Shown: one piece after another, positions 30,233 to 41,822 of the stretch | How the letters are laid out: every line of letters begins with the position of its first letter | Numbering within the stretch: the first letter of the stretch is position 1 | Origin: Saccharicrinis sp. | GTDB taxonomy: Bacteria > Bacteroidota > Bacteroidia > Bacteroidales > Marinilabiliaceae | Direction: 5' to 3' | DNA: 64,000 nt | Assembly: GCA_024635555.1 (NCBI GenBank) | Contig: JAGXIO010000073.1 | Span: forward strand, 53,400 to 117,399 | Program-made: the position numbers and the translations under genes | The notes under the pieces: generated by a model | What the model was told of the DNA's origin: nothing | What the model saw: the letters and a program-made list of their open reading frames with translations, nothing else | Databases searched by the model: none

Positions 30233-31468
30233 CTATTTTTTATCGTATTTAAAGAACTGTAAGTTGTGTCCCATCTTCTCTTTTTTTGTTTTCATATAAA
30301 ACTCGTTATAAGAATTGGGTTTTATTTCAATGGATACGTTTTCAACAATCTTTAGGCCATAACCTTCCAAGCCAATTCGTTTAATGGGGTTGTTGCTTAT
30401 GAGTCGCATATTAGATACACCTAGCTCCCTTAATATTTGAGCACCTACGCCATAATCTCTTTCGTCGGCTTCAAAGCCTAGCTCCACATTGGCATCTACC
30501 GTGTCCATGCCCTCTTCCTGAAGTTTGTAGGCCTTAATCTTATTCATCAAACCAATTCCGCGACCTTCCTGACTCATGTAAACAATAACACCTTTGCCTT
30601 CTGCTTCGATGGTTTCCATGGCTTTGTGTAACTGTTCGCCACAATCGCATCTTTTAGAATGGAATATGTCGCCTGTTGCACATGAGGAGTGAACGCGCAC
30701 CAAAATAGCTTCGTCGGGGGTCCATGTACCTTTTATAAGTGCCATATGCTCTAATCCGTTGGATTTTTGCTTGAATGGGATAAACCGAAAATCGCCATGT
30801 TGGGTGGGCATATGCACCTCAACGCCTTTAATAACAAGGCTCTCTTTTTGAAGTCGGTAGGCAATTAAATCTTTTATGGTAATTATTTTCAGGTCGAATT
30901 TATTGGCAATTTCCATTAGTTGTGGCAGTCGCGCCATGGTGCCGTCTTCGTTCATTATTTCCACCAATACACCTACAGGAGCCAGTCCGGCTAGGCGAGC
31001 CAAATCAACGGCAGCTTCGGTATGACCGGCTCTGCGCAGCACACCTTTTTGCTTCGATTTTAATGGGAATATATGTCCGGGCCTGCCTAAATCTTCGGGC
31101 TGAGTCTTTTTATCGCAAAGCGACAAAATAGTTTTTGCACGATCCGATGCGGATATGCCAGTGGAACATCCCTGCCCTATTAAATCTACTGAAACTGTAA
31201 AAGGAGTGGCATGTAAGGCCGTGTTTTTACCCACCATCAGTTCCAGGTCCAGTTCTTCGCAGCGTTTTTCGGTGATGGGAGTGCAGATTAAACCTCTACC
31301 ATAGGTGGCCATAAAGTTTACCTTTTCGGGAGTTATTAGTTCAGCGGCAGCTATAAAATCACCTTCGTTCTCCCTATCCTCATCGTCAACAACAATGATT
31401 AATTCTCCTCTTTTAATGGCTTCGATAGCCTCTTCAATGGTATTCAACGGATATGTTTTATCGCTCAT
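30233..31468 (-). CDS. ribBA: Bifunctional DHBP synthase / GTP cyclohydrolase II
   Basis: 411 aa; [48 protein letters not shown]. Confidence 0.96.
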   Translation of the reverse strand: MSDKTYPLNTIEEAIEAIKRGELIIVVDDEDRENEGDFIAAAELITPEKVNFMATYGRGLICTPITEKRCEELDLELMVGKNTALHATPFTVSVDLIGQGCSTGISASDRAKTILSLCDKKTQPEDLGRPGHIFPLKSKQKGVLRRAGHTEAAVDLARLAGLAPVGVLVEIMNEDGTMARLPQLMEIANKFDLKIITIKDLIAYRLQKESLVIKGVEVHMPTQHGDFRFIPFKQKSNGLEHMALIKGTWTPDEAILVRVHSSCATGDIFHSKRCDCGEQLHKAMETIEAEGKGVIVYMSQEGRGIGLMNKIKAYKLQEEGMDTVDANVELGFEADERDYGVGAQILRELGVSNMRLISNNPIKRIGLEGYGLKIVENVSIEIKPNSYNEFYMKTKKEKMGHNLQFFKYDKK

Positions 31469-31576
31469 GGCAACAATTAGAATTTACGTTACAGTTGTTT
31501 TTTAAGCTCGCAAAGTTAATCAAAAATTCTGTCTCGTAGGCGACGGACTTTCTTCTTTGTGAAGTTGGATATTTTT

Positions 31577-33085
31577 TTATCTTTTTTTAAATCTGGCAAA
31601 TAATTTTTGAAAAAAGATGACGTAGGCATCGGCGTTTAAAATGGCTGAGTCGGTAGCTGCTTTGTAAGTGAGGAAAACCCCGATTGGAAACAAAACAACC
31701 GTTGAAAGCCACATGCCCATAAAGGGTGGCCATATCTCTTCTTTGCTCAACTTAAGGCCAAAAGTGTCGATAATATAATAGAAAATAAAAAATAAAATGG
31801 ATACAACTACCGGCATGCCTAGCCCACCTTTGCGGATGATGGCGCCTAAAGGTGCTCCTATGAAAAAGAAGATGAAACAGGCAAATGGCAAAGTGAACTT
31901 TTGATGCCATTCAATTTTCTGGCTCACCAAATGATAATCTATCTTTTCAATTTCAATCATTTGTTCATCAATTTGAGCCTTGGTATCGCGTGCGTTTCGT
32001 GCGGCATTTCCTAATACACTCACCTTGGTTTGCACGTTAAAGGTATTATATAAACTGTCTAAATTAATTATACCATATGCCTCAATTGGTTTTTCGTGAT
32101 AGGTGTTTAGCAATGAAGAATCCTTTTGGGCGTTATTTTCGATATTTCGTTTTTCTCTTATGTTTAGTGATTTGTATTGGGCAAAATAGCTCGATTCTAC
32201 TCTTGGCTTTAGGTATTTAATTTGCTTGTCACGTTCTATTTGCAGGGAGTCGGAATCATGGGCCAATTGTTCCATATTTTTCATCTTGGTGTTACTCTTG
32301 AAAAGTCCTTCATCCATGCGGTTAAAATCCATCCCATGCATGGGCATTAAGGCTACCTGCTTTTTGAAATGATCCACCCTGAATTGTTGTTTTTCATTTT
32401 TCCGTATACTCCTTTTATCCAAGTCTGCTTTTTCGTCGTAGGTAACACCATCCCAAAGTATTAGTTTTAACGATTTTTTATCTTCTGAAATTTTTAGTTT
32501 ACCTGAGTCGGCAAGGGTTACGTTGCTATTTCGTGCCATGCTGTTTCTATGGTCGTATATCATGATGCCATAAAGCATGTCATTTGTTTTCGATTTGTTT
32601 TCGATTTTGATGTTAAAGTCAGTAAGTCCATCGTAAAATATTTTTTCTTTTATGTCGAACTCAGGACTAGTCTGCCGAACTGAATACAACAAGCTGTATA
32701 GCTTGAGGTTGGCAACGGGCAAAACGTTGTTGGAGAACTTAAAGGCACCAAAGGAAACTAGTATCGTAAAAATAATTAGTGGAGCCATGATGCGGGGCAA
32801 TGAAATACCTGCTGATTTAAGGGCTGTGAGCTCATAGTTTTCGCCCAAATTACCAAACGACATCAGAGAGGCCAAAAGGATGGCTAAAGGTAAGGCCATT
32901 GGAACCACCATTAAAGAAGCATATAACAGGAGCTCGGCTAAAACATGAACTTCCAAGCCCTTTCCCACCATGTCATCCACATATTTCCATAGGAATTGCA
33001 TCACCAAAATAAAAAGTGAGATGAAAAACGTCATGACAAGAGGACTCAGATAGCTTTTTAAAATAAATACATGCAGTCGCTTCAT
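31577..33085 (-). CDS. LptF/LptG (YjgP/YjgQ) family permease
   Basis: 502 aa; N- and C-terminal TM clusters, LHVFILKSYLSPLVMTFFISLFILVMQFLWKYVDDMVGKG. Confidence 0.9.
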   Translation of the reverse strand: MKRLHVFILKSYLSPLVMTFFISLFILVMQFLWKYVDDMVGKGLEVHVLAELLLYASLMVVPMALPLAILLASLMSFGNLGENYELTALKSAGISLPRIMAPLIIFTILVSFGAFKFSNNVLPVANLKLYSLLYSVRQTSPEFDIKEKIFYDGLTDFNIKIENKSKTNDMLYGIMIYDHRNSMARNSNVTLADSGKLKISEDKKSLKLILWDGVTYDEKADLDKRSIRKNEKQQFRVDHFKKQVALMPMHGMDFNRMDEGLFKSNTKMKNMEQLAHDSDSLQIERDKQIKYLKPRVESSYFAQYKSLNIREKRNIENNAQKDSSLLNTYHEKPIEAYGIINLDSLYNTFNVQTKVSVLGNAARNARDTKAQIDEQMIEIEKIDYHLVSQKIEWHQKFTLPFACFIFFFIGAPLGAIIRKGGLGMPVVVSILFFIFYYIIDTFGLKLSKEEIWPPFMGMWLSTVVLFPIGVFLTYKAATDSAILNADAYVIFFQKLFARFKKR

Positions 33086-33206
33086 GGTTGTGTTTTATGA
33101 TTTTGTATTTGATAGCAGCACGAATAATGCCAAAAAAAAAGCATTCTGGTAACCTCAGGTTTCCAAAATGCAAAGTTAAATTAATATTTTAATGTATGGT
33201 AAGAAA

Positions 33207-33596
33207 TCAGGTAGAGCCTAAACCATGTTTTAGTTGGTCTATTTGCTGATTCCATAGGCTCACCGAACCTTCCATCTCGTCTTCTTCCGCAAAATCAGTA
33301 ACAACCAGTGCGGTGTCGCCGGTGAGTTCGTCTACATTAATATTAAACTCAAAATAACAATCCTCCCCCTCATCTTCGATCCATCGAAAACGAATGAATT
33401 TATTGTCCTTTTTACCCATCAATTCGGCCTCCTGTTCGCTACCATCCCAAACAAAAGTATAAATTTTTCCATTTACATTTACATCATCGGCAAACCACTC
33501 CGACAATCCGCTGGGTGTTGATAAACGGTTGTACAATATGGTTGGTGAGGTTCTAAGAATATATTCAAGCTCTATTTTTTGTTTTGGTTCTGACAT
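33207..33596 (-). CDS. START-like (SRPBCC/AHSA1-like) domain protein
   Basis: 129 aa; IELEYILRTSPTILYNRLSTPSGLSEWFADDV. Confidence 0.85.
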   Translation of the reverse strand: MSEPKQKIELEYILRTSPTILYNRLSTPSGLSEWFADDVNVNGKIYTFVWDGSEQEAELMGKKDNKFIRFRWIEDEGEDCYFEFNINVDELTGDTALVVTDFAEEDEMEGSVSLWNQQIDQLKHGLGST

Positions 33597-33761
33597 CTGA
33601 TTATTCTGTTAAGTGTACTATAGAATTCGACAAGATACTATATTTAACGGTATTTTACGAAAATACAAATTTCATTTCAAACGTCTTTCCTTTGTTTCTA
33701 GTTATTTTTGTATTTTATTTATAGTGCCTAATGTTTTTTTGAGACAAATAATTTGAGATAA

Positions 33762-34592
33762 ATGAAGTTTGTAAAAAATGAGGAATTAAAGGTTCTTGCC
33801 TTGTTTTGTTTGTGTTCTGTTTTAATTGTAGCGTTTACTTTTGTGTTACCAATTTCAGCTGCGGTGGTTTACGATGCGGTGTGGGCAACTATTTGGGTGA
33901 CGATTACCCATAGTGGCAGTGTTATCGGCATAATCGTTATTTTGCTACTGTCCGCCATTGTAATTAGTTTACGAGTCAAAAGCTTTATAAAAGGTATAAT
34001 CCATGGGCTTATAGTATTTTTGCTATTGTCGGTTGCTGTTGGAGGAACTGCTATTTTTAATGAATTCGTAATTAAAAAATATATAAAAGAGTTTAGGCCT
34101 AGTATTTTGTATCTCGAAAAACATGCTAACCTAAATGCCAAAGAATTTTATTCGAAAGAGGATAAAATTAAACGTAGTAACTATTTGATAAACTATCTTA
34201 ACCTTGTCGATGGTCAAAGTTTTTATATCGATGATAAACCGTTGAATCAAGCTATATTAAAAGAATGGATAAGGTCGGCAGGTTATTCTTTTCCGTCGGG
34301 GCATTCGGTAGCCGCTTTTCTAGTGGTTACTTTGTTAGGATATTATGTATTGGAACGTTTTAAACCCGCACCTGCCATCGGTGTTACCAGAAGGTCAGGA
34401 AAACAACTGTGGATACTTGGTGCCTTTTATTTGTGGGCCATATTAATAGCCTATTCGAGGGTGCTCATTGGCGTTCACAGTGCCTGGGATATTTCGTTGG
34501 GCGCATTATGGGGAAGTATTGTGGGCCTTATTTTGATATATTCGGGATTGTTAAATAAGCTCTGGCCAAATCCGGTTAGACAAACCGAATAG
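33762..34592 (+). CDS. PAP2-family membrane phosphatase
   Basis: 276 aa; KEFRPSILY, YSFPSGHSVAAFLV, SRVLIGVHSAWDISLGALWG. Confidence 0.9.
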   Translation: MKFVKNEELKVLALFCLCSVLIVAFTFVLPISAAVVYDAVWATIWVTITHSGSVIGIIVILLLSAIVISLRVKSFIKGIIHGLIVFLLLSVAVGGTAIFNEFVIKKYIKEFRPSILYLEKHANLNAKEFYSKEDKIKRSNYLINYLNLVDGQSFYIDDKPLNQAILKEWIRSAGYSFPSGHSVAAFLVVTLLGYYVLERFKPAPAIGVTRRSGKQLWILGAFYLWAILIAYSRVLIGVHSAWDISLGALWGSIVGLILIYSGLLNKLWPNPVRQTE

Positions 34593-34808
34593 AACAGCGC
34601 CGAAATATTGGTTATTGTTACCGACTACCACAAAACGGTAGGTATGGCTATTGGTAAGTTGCAGGTTGTTTGTATAAAACAGGAACTGAAAAATATTTTG
34701 AAAATTAGTTATGTTACCTGATAATATTAGCCATTACACGCAACCAATACCTAAATTAAACGTCTTGATTCAAATGGTATTCAACAATAACCTCTAAAAA
34801 GTAAAAAA

Positions 34809-35183
34809 ATGAGAAGAAGTTTTAATTTGATGACACTAGCGACATTAGTAATGTTTTTTGCTCTAATTTCATGTGATAAAGATGAAAACAAGGATTCGGA
34901 TGATAATAAATGTAATGTGACAAATCCTGCTGAGGAGATCGCTTGGTTAAAGGAAGCAATTGATAATATGAAACAAGATGTATATTCCTATTATGTTATG
35001 GCTAATTATAAAGGAGAGACAGTTTTCTATTATGGTAACTGTAATCCTGCAGCTAATTATTATTCAATCGTTCAGAACTGTAGTGGAGAAAATCTCGGAG
35101 CTACAAATGACTTATATGATGAGCTAACCCAAATAACGATATTGTGGAAACATGAAGAATCAAAATGTAATTTCCAAGAATAA
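34809..35183 (+). CDS. Small lipoprotein of unknown function
   Basis: 124 aa; MRRSFNLMTLATLVMFFALISCDKDENKD lipobox. Confidence 0.7.
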   Translation: MRRSFNLMTLATLVMFFALISCDKDENKDSDDNKCNVTNPAEEIAWLKEAIDNMKQDVYSYYVMANYKGETVFYYGNCNPAANYYSIVQNCSGENLGATNDLYDELTQITILWKHEESKCNFQE

Positions 35184-35329
35184 AATCATCCATGGAAAGA
35201 ACTTAGTATTGGACTTTGCTTACAGAAATTTGATTTGGAAATAAAATGGAATGACAAGCTATTAAAATAGCCACACACTATTTTTAAGCATCTGAGAATG
35301 GTGCGAAATTTGTTATTGGAATCTACTCT

Positions 35330-35373
35330 CCCCAGTGTAACACGAAAAAGAAATCATTCGTGCGACACTGGGG
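35330..35373 (+). other. Two-tier intergenic hairpin upstream of a TonB-dependent receptor
   Basis: CCCCAGTGT-aa-CACGAA-(10 nt)-TTCGTG-cg-ACACTGGGG then ATATTTTT. Confidence 0.75.
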
Positions 35374-35415
35374 ATATTTTTGGCCAATTGACAAAGTTAA
35401 ATCGTTTAAAGAATA

Positions 35416-37833
35416 ATGAAGAAAATTGCACTTACCTCATGCATGTTATTTGGGATGATGTACTTAATTCATGCCCAGATAGTAACCATTAAAGATATTG
35501 AAACAAGTCGACCTCTCGAAATGGTTACCTTGCACAGTGAAACACCCAAGACTTTTGTAACAACTAATGCCGATGGCCAAGCGGATATTTCGAAATTTAA
35601 AGGTTCAGAAAAAATAGGTGTACAGATGCTCGGCTTTAAATCTGTCACGATGCGTTATGCTGAAATGGAATCCCTCAATTTTGAGGTGAGATTAGAACCG
35701 TCGAATTTGAATTTAGATGAAGTGGTTATTTCTGCAACCAAATGGAAACAATCTTCATATAATATACCTTTTAAAATTACAACTATAGTAAAAAATGATG
35801 TTACCATGCAAAATCCGCAAACGGCAGCAGATTTGTTGGAAATTTCGGGTAAGGTATATATTCAAAAAAGCCAGCAGGGGGGTGGTAGCCCTATGATTAG
35901 AGGTTTTGCCACAAACAGGCTGTTATATATGGTGGATGGTGTGCGAATGAACACTGCTATTTTTAGAGGCGGAAACTTGCAAAATGTAATTAGCCTCGAC
36001 CCCTTTGTCACGGAGAGTGCCGAAGTGCTTTTTGGGCCTGGTTCTGTAATGTATGGAAGCGATGCAATTGGCGGCGTAATGAGCTTTCAAACACTCACTC
36101 CTCAGCTGTCGTTAACAGATAAGCCTTTGATAGCAGGTAAAGCACTTACACGTTATTCATCGGCAAATAGTGAAAAATCAGGACATTTTGATGTGAGCGT
36201 AGGTTGGAAAAAATGGGCTTTTGTAAGCAGTTTCAGTACCTGGGATTACGACCATTTGCGACAGGGCAGCCATGGACCCGACGATTATTTAAAAACAGTT
36301 TATGTGCAAAGGCAAAACGGTGTTGACCATGTTATTACCCAAGACAATAATTTACTACAGATACCTTCGGCCTACTCGCAGGACAACATGATGCAAAAAA
36401 TACGATTCCAACCCAACGAAAATTGGAATTTTGAATACGGTTTTCACTATTCCGAAACCTCGCCCTATGGCAGATACGACCGTAATGCCCGCTTTAAGGA
36501 TGGTATGCCGAGGTATGCCGAGTGGAATTACGGGCCGCAAAAGTGGATGATGAATAACCTGTCGCTTAACCATAAGGGCAATAATAATGTCATTTACGAT
36601 GAGCTGACACTGCGGATTGCACAACAACGTTTTGAGGAAAGTAGAATGGATAGGTCATTCAATAAAACGCAACGCTCCACCAATACTGAAAACGTTGAAG
36701 CATATTCCCTAAATCTGGACTTTACAAAATCGTTGGGTGATAAGAATATACTTTTTTATGGAGCCGAATATATTTATAACGATGTGGAATCGTCCGGTAA
36801 TTTGAAAGATATTATTAATGGAGTGGAATCTAAGGGTGCTTCGCGTTATCCAAATTCAACCTGGAGTTCGTTGGCTGTTTATATGAATGATGAATTTAAG
36901 GTGTCGAAAAAACTGACTGCCTTAGCCGGATTGCGCTTTAATTTATTTGCACTTGACGCAGACTTTAGCAATAACCTTGATTTTTATCCTTTTCCGTTCT
37001 CGAAGGTCAAAATCGACGACAATTCTGTAACCGGTAGCATTGGCACCGTTTATCGCCCTACTCAAAGTTGGGTGCTGAGTGTCAATTTCGGAACTGCTTT
37101 CCGTTCGCCCAATGTGGATGATATGGGTAAAGTGTTCGATGCGGAACCGGGAGCTGTTACGGTTCCTAACCCCAATTTAAAAGCAGAATATGCCTATAAT
37201 TTGGATGTGGGAATTACCAAGGTTTTTGACGATTTGGTAAAAATTGATGTTACGGCTTATTACACCACTTTGCAAAATGCCTTGGTGCGTAGAGACTTTC
37301 AATTGGGTGGCCGCGATAGTTTAATGTACGATGGCCAAATGAGTAAGATACAAGCCATACAAAATGCTTCGGTGGCAAATGTATATGGCGTACAAGCTGG
37401 TTTAGAGCTTAAACTCCCCCAAGGATTTAGCTTTTCGTCCAATATAAACTATCAACACGGCCAAGAAGAATTAGATGATGGAAGCACAAGTTCCTCGCGC
37501 CATGCAGCGCCTTTGTTCGGAACAAGTCGCTTTAATTATAAGGCCGATAAATTGCATTTGCAGTTTTACACCAGTTACCAAAGCCAGCGAAAACATGAGG
37601 ATTTAGCCTTTGAAGAACAAGGTAAAGACGAAATTTACGCCAAGGATAAAAATGGGAATACGTATTCGCCGGCATGGTGCACGTTTAATGTAAAGTCGAT
37701 GTATGATTTGTTGGAGAGTTTTACGGTTAGTGCAGGTTTGGAAAATTTAACCGACAAACGGTATCGTCCTTATAGTTCCGGTATTTCTGCTCCTGGTAGG
37801 AATTTTATCCTATCGTTAATCGTAAACTTCTAA
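35416..37833 (+). CDS. TonB-dependent outer-membrane receptor (CarboxypepD_reg N-term; heme/siderophore-type)
   Basis: 805 aa; DLLEISGKVYIQKSQQGGGSPMIRGFATNRLLYMVDGVRMNTAIFRGGNLQNVISLDPF; C-terminal RNFILSLIVNF. Confidence 0.92.
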   Translation: MKKIALTSCMLFGMMYLIHAQIVTIKDIETSRPLEMVTLHSETPKTFVTTNADGQADISKFKGSEKIGVQMLGFKSVTMRYAEMESLNFEVRLEPSNLNLDEVVISATKWKQSSYNIPFKITTIVKNDVTMQNPQTAADLLEISGKVYIQKSQQGGGSPMIRGFATNRLLYMVDGVRMNTAIFRGGNLQNVISLDPFVTESAEVLFGPGSVMYGSDAIGGVMSFQTLTPQLSLTDKPLIAGKALTRYSSANSEKSGHFDVSVGWKKWAFVSSFSTWDYDHLRQGSHGPDDYLKTVYVQRQNGVDHVITQDNNLLQIPSAYSQDNMMQKIRFQPNENWNFEYGFHYSETSPYGRYDRNARFKDGMPRYAEWNYGPQKWMMNNLSLNHKGNNNVIYDELTLRIAQQRFEESRMDRSFNKTQRSTNTENVEAYSLNLDFTKSLGDKNILFYGAEYIYNDVESSGNLKDIINGVESKGASRYPNSTWSSLAVYMNDEFKVSKKLTALAGLRFNLFALDADFSNNLDFYPFPFSKVKIDDNSVTGSIGTVYRPTQSWVLSVNFGTAFRSPNVDDMGKVFDAEPGAVTVPNPNLKAEYAYNLDVGITKVFDDLVKIDVTAYYTTLQNALVRRDFQLGGRDSLMYDGQMSKIQAIQNASVANVYGVQAGLELKLPQGFSFSSNINYQHGQEELDDGSTSSSRHAAPLFGTSRFNYKADKLHLQFYTSYQSQRKHEDLAFEEQGKDEIYAKDKNGNTYSPAWCTFNVKSMYDLLESFTVSAGLENLTDKRYRPYSSGISAPGRNFILSLIVNF

Positions 37834-37900
37834 AAAAAACAAGTGTCAATTATTACAGTTTTTATAACTTGCGCCAAAATAACGAGAAGTTGAAATAAGA

Positions 37901-39586
37901 ATGCAACTATATAAAAAATACCTAGCACAAACCGAATTTGAATCGCTCAACGACTTTCAAAATAATTTCAAGATAATTGTTCCCCAAAATTTTAATTTTG
38001 GATATGACATTGTTGACGAATATGCTCGAACAGAACCTGATAAATTAGCCATTCTTTGGGTGAATGACGAAGGGGAAGAAAAAGAAATAAGCTATCGTGA
38101 ACTAAAAGAAAAGACCGACCAAACGGCGTCTTATTTCCAATCGTTAGGCTTAGGCCATGGCGACAAGGTAATGCTTATTCTTATGCGCAGAATTGAGTTT
38201 TGGTATTCCATTATTGCGCTGCATAAAATTGGAGCTGTAACAATACCTGCAACACATCTCCTTACGGAAAAAGATATTGCGTACAGGTGCGAAGCTGCCG
38301 GGATAAAAGCCATTGTTGCTGTTGGCGAGGATAATGTGATTAAGCATATCAGTGCAGCAATGCCAGAGTGCCAATCACTTAAAACAGTGATTTCAACAGG
38401 GCCGATGTTTCCCGAAGATTGGGATAATTTTGCTGAAGGAATTGATGGGGCACCCGTATTTAATGGACCAAAAAAAATGTCGCAACTGAGCGATATATCT
38501 TTGCTCTATTTTACTTCGGGAACAACCGGAAACCCAAAAATGGTAGCTCATGATTTCTCCTATCCATTGGGCCATATAGTAACTTCTTGTTTTTGGCACA
38601 ACTCATTGGAAGATGGCAGGCATTTAACGGTGGCTGATACGGGCTGGGGAAAAGCAGTTTGGGGTAAGCTCTATGGTCAGATGATGGCTGGATGTACGGT
38701 ATTTATTTACGATCATAAAAAATTTACGCCAGCGGACATGCTGGGTGTTATTGCAAAATATAAAATCACCTCATTTTGCGCTCCTCCTACTGTGTACCGA
38801 TTTATGATAAAAGAAGATTTTTCGGCATACGATTTATCTGCCCTTCAATACTGTACCACCGCCGGAGAAGCGCTAAATCCAAAGGTTTTTGAGACTTTCC
38901 ATGAAAGAACAGGAATTATGCTCATGGAAGCTTTTGGACAAACCGAAACCACGGCGCTGATTGGAACTTTTCCATGGATGACCCCAAAGCCCGGTGCAAT
39001 GGGTATTCCTTCGCCACAATACAATGTTAAATTACTCAAACCCGACGGCACGGATTGCGAAATTGGGGAAGAGGGGCAGATTGTAATTATTGCCGACAGA
39101 AAAAATCCTCCAATCGGACTCTTCCACTCCTATTATCGCGACGAGAAACGCACCAATGAAGCATGGAATAATGGAATCTATTACACCGGAGATATCGCAT
39201 TTTTTGACGAAGACGGATATTATTGGTTTGTGGGTCGTGTAGACGACTTAATAAAAAGTTCGGGATACCGCATTGGGCCTTTTGAAGTTGAAAGTGCCTT
39301 AATGACACACCCTGCCGTTATAGAATGTGCGATTACAGGAGTGCCCGACGAAATTCGCGGTCAAGTGGTAAAAGCTACTATTGTGCTGGCGCCCGAATAT
39401 GCTCCGGGTGATGATATACTCAAAAAAGAGATTCAGGATTTCGTTAAAAATGTGACAGCTCCCTATAAATATCCTCGAATTGTTGAGTTTGTAGATACAC
39501 TGCCTAAAACAATAAGCGGGAAAATACGACGTGTAGAAATTCGGGATGAGGGAAATAAGAAGGTATTGGTTTCTGTATCGAATTGA
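37901..39586 (+). CDS. AMP-forming acyl-CoA synthetase (medium-chain/ACSM-like)
   Basis: 561 aa; LLYFTSGTTGNPKMVAHDF, YYTGDIAFFDEDGYYWFVGRVDDLIKSSGYRIGPFEVE, LPKTISGKIRR. Confidence 0.93.
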   Translation: MQLYKKYLAQTEFESLNDFQNNFKIIVPQNFNFGYDIVDEYARTEPDKLAILWVNDEGEEKEISYRELKEKTDQTASYFQSLGLGHGDKVMLILMRRIEFWYSIIALHKIGAVTIPATHLLTEKDIAYRCEAAGIKAIVAVGEDNVIKHISAAMPECQSLKTVISTGPMFPEDWDNFAEGIDGAPVFNGPKKMSQLSDISLLYFTSGTTGNPKMVAHDFSYPLGHIVTSCFWHNSLEDGRHLTVADTGWGKAVWGKLYGQMMAGCTVFIYDHKKFTPADMLGVIAKYKITSFCAPPTVYRFMIKEDFSAYDLSALQYCTTAGEALNPKVFETFHERTGIMLMEAFGQTETTALIGTFPWMTPKPGAMGIPSPQYNVKLLKPDGTDCEIGEEGQIVIIADRKNPPIGLFHSYYRDEKRTNEAWNNGIYYTGDIAFFDEDGYYWFVGRVDDLIKSSGYRIGPFEVESALMTHPAVIECAITGVPDEIRGQVVKATIVLAPEYAPGDDILKKEIQDFVKNVTAPYKYPRIVEFVDTLPKTISGKIRRVEIRDEGNKKVLVSVSN

Positions 39587-39591
39587 AATGC

Positions 39592-39755
39592 GGCTAAAGC
39601 CCATTTTGTTACTAACTTATCTTTGCCGTCAGCTTAAGCAGACGGCAATAGAAACTAATAGAACTGAAATTGATACTGAAATTGCTATTCACTAGCTGCC
39701 CGTCCGGCAGGTAGTGAACGGATTTAATTAAAAATGTAAAAGGGGTTTTAACCCC
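39592..39755. repeat. REP/BIME-like cluster of palindromes
   Basis: GGCTaaAGCC 39592-39601; TTGCCGTC-aGCTTAAGCa-GACGGCAA 39623-39648; TTCACTAgCTGCC-cgtcc-GGCAGgTAGTGAA 39688-39718; GGGGTTttAACCCC 39742-39755. Confidence 0.65.
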
Positions 39756-39802
39756 ATTCAAAAATGTTTATCCATATCTACAAATTGCCTTATTCAATTT
39801 AT

Positions 39803-41704
39803 CTAAAAAAGACCTTTTGCAGCATCAATCATTCCTTGCTTGTCGAAACCGCAATCCCGTTGCAGTTCTGTTTGTGTTCCATGTTCGATAAAAATATCGG
39901 GCACACCTAATTTTTTAATCTGTGCCGTAAATCCATTCTCCACCATAAATTCAGTTACGGCAGTTCCTATTCCGCCGATAATGGTGCCATCCTCAACGGT
40001 AATTACTTTTTTGTATTTTTTAAATATCTCGGTAAGCATATTACAATCTAGCGGTTTGGCAAAACGTAAGTCGTATAGGGCTGTCGATATCCCTTCTTCG
40101 TCCAGTTTTTCACACGCCAGCAATGCTTTGTTGGCTATGGGTCCAATGGTTATAAAGGCCACATCGTTGCCATCTTTGAGTTTTTCGCCTTTGCCTATTT
40201 CTATTTCTTTAAATGGGGTTTGCCATTCTATGGTGCTGCCTATTCCTCGCGGATATCGTATCACAAACGGTCCCTTGTTGGGCAACTGAGCGGTGTACAT
40301 TAAGTTGCGCAAGTCCTCCTCGTTTCGTGGCGACGAAATAATCATATTCGGGATAGGGCGAAAAAAGGCCAAATCGTAAACGCCATGGTGGGTGGCGCCG
40401 TCGGCACCCACAAGGCCCCCTCGGTCAAGGCAAAATACCACGTTTAGGTTTTGTAGCGCCACATCATGTATAACCTGATCGTAAGCTCGCTGCATAAATG
40501 AGGAGTAAATATTGCAGAATGGGAGCATTCCTTCAATGGCCAAACCTGCAGAAAAAGTAACGGCATGTTGCTCGGCAATACCTACATCAAATGCTCTGTC
40601 GGGCATTTTCTCCATCATGATATTTAGGGAGCACCCTGTAGGCATGGCGGGGGTAATACCTAATATTTTTTTATTTTTTTCGGCCAGCTCCACTATGGTA
40701 TGTCCAAAAACATCCTGAAAGCGCGGTGGTCTGGGGTTCGATGGTGCATTGTCCATGTTTTCGCCGGTAAGCTTATTGAATTTGGCACCGGGTGCATGCC
40801 AGGCAGTTTGGTTTTCCTCGGCCAATTTAAATCCTTTACCTTTTTTTGTGATGCAGTGCAATACTTTGGGGCCGGGGATGTTTTTTAAATCGTTCAGCAC
40901 TTTTACCAGGTGGTGGATGTCGTGACCGTCAACAGGGCCAAAATACCTGATGTTTAGCCCTTCAAACATATTGGATTGTTTGGTCAGGATGGATTTAATA
41001 CTGTTGTTGATGGCAACAATCTTGCTTCTGGAATCGGGACCGGTGATTTTTAATTTCTCCAAACCGCGAATTACCTCACTACGCATTTTATTATAGGTTT
41101 GCGAGGTTGAGATGTCGAGCAGGTAATCGCTGAGGCCGCCCACGCTCGGGTCGATGGCCATATTGTTATCGTTTAAAATAACCAGCATGTTGGTTTTTGA
41201 CTTGCTCAGGTTGTTGAGTCCTTCAAAGGCCATTCCAGCGGTCATGCTGCCGTCGCCAATTATGGCTACAATCTGTTTGTCTTTTTCGTTATTTTTTTGA
41301 GCGGCGATGGCCATACCTAAGGCGGCAGAAATAGAGGTGGAGGAGTGTCCCACCCCAAAAGCGTCGTATTTACTTTCAAAAATATTAGGGAAACCGCTAA
41401 GGCCTCCATATTTTCTATTGGTATGAAAAAGGTTTTTGCGTTCAGTCAGAATTTTATGACCATAAGCCTGATGGCCAACGTCCCAAACTAATTTATCGTA
41501 GGGGGTGTTAAAAACATGATGCAAGGCAACAGTAAGTTCAACCACGCCAAGACTAGCCCCAAAATGGGCAGGATTGCACGACACGGCATCGATGATGAAT
41601 TCCCTTAGCTCACCACATATTTGTGTCAAATCTTTTTCGCTGAATTTTTTTAAATCATCAGGGTTATTGATCTGCTGCAGTAGGCTTTGCCCTTCTTCTA
41701 TCAT
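39803..41704 (-). CDS. dxs: 1-deoxy-D-xylulose-5-phosphate synthase (start at internal Met, 41704)
   Basis: [54 protein letters not shown]. Confidence 0.96.
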   Translation of the reverse strand: MIEEGQSLLQQINNPDDLKKFSEKDLTQICGELREFIIDAVSCNPAHFGASLGVVELTVALHHVFNTPYDKLVWDVGHQAYGHKILTERKNLFHTNRKYGGLSGFPNIFESKYDAFGVGHSSTSISAALGMAIAAQKNNEKDKQIVAIIGDGSMTAGMAFEGLNNLSKSKTNMLVILNDNNMAIDPSVGGLSDYLLDISTSQTYNKMRSEVIRGLEKLKITGPDSRSKIVAINNSIKSILTKQSNMFEGLNIRYFGPVDGHDIHHLVKVLNDLKNIPGPKVLHCITKKGKGFKLAEENQTAWHAPGAKFNKLTGENMDNAPSNPRPPRFQDVFGHTIVELAEKNKKILGITPAMPTGCSLNIMMEKMPDRAFDVGIAEQHAVTFSAGLAIEGMLPFCNIYSSFMQRAYDQVIHDVALQNLNVVFCLDRGGLVGADGATHHGVYDLAFFRPIPNMIISSPRNEEDLRNLMYTAQLPNKGPFVIRYPRGIGSTIEWQTPFKEIEIGKGEKLKDGNDVAFITIGPIANKALLACEKLDEEGISTALYDLRFAKPLDCNMLTEIFKKYKKVITVEDGTIIGGIGTAVTEFMVENGFTAQIKKLGVPDIFIEHGTQTELQRDCGFDKQGMIDAAKGLF

Positions 41705-41822
41705 TCTGTGTTGTTGGGTTAAAATATGTTGGTGGCAAATATACTGTTTTGGTGCGAAATAAACTCCCATTAATAATAGAACTTCTTTTTATTCTTCGCA
41801 AAATTATTGTGATATTTGAACC

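Noticed and set aside
34626-34645. CTACC-acaaaac-GGTAG inverted repeat after the PAP2 gene, considered as an attC-like or terminator site
   Set aside because: Arms too short and no U-tract or integron features.
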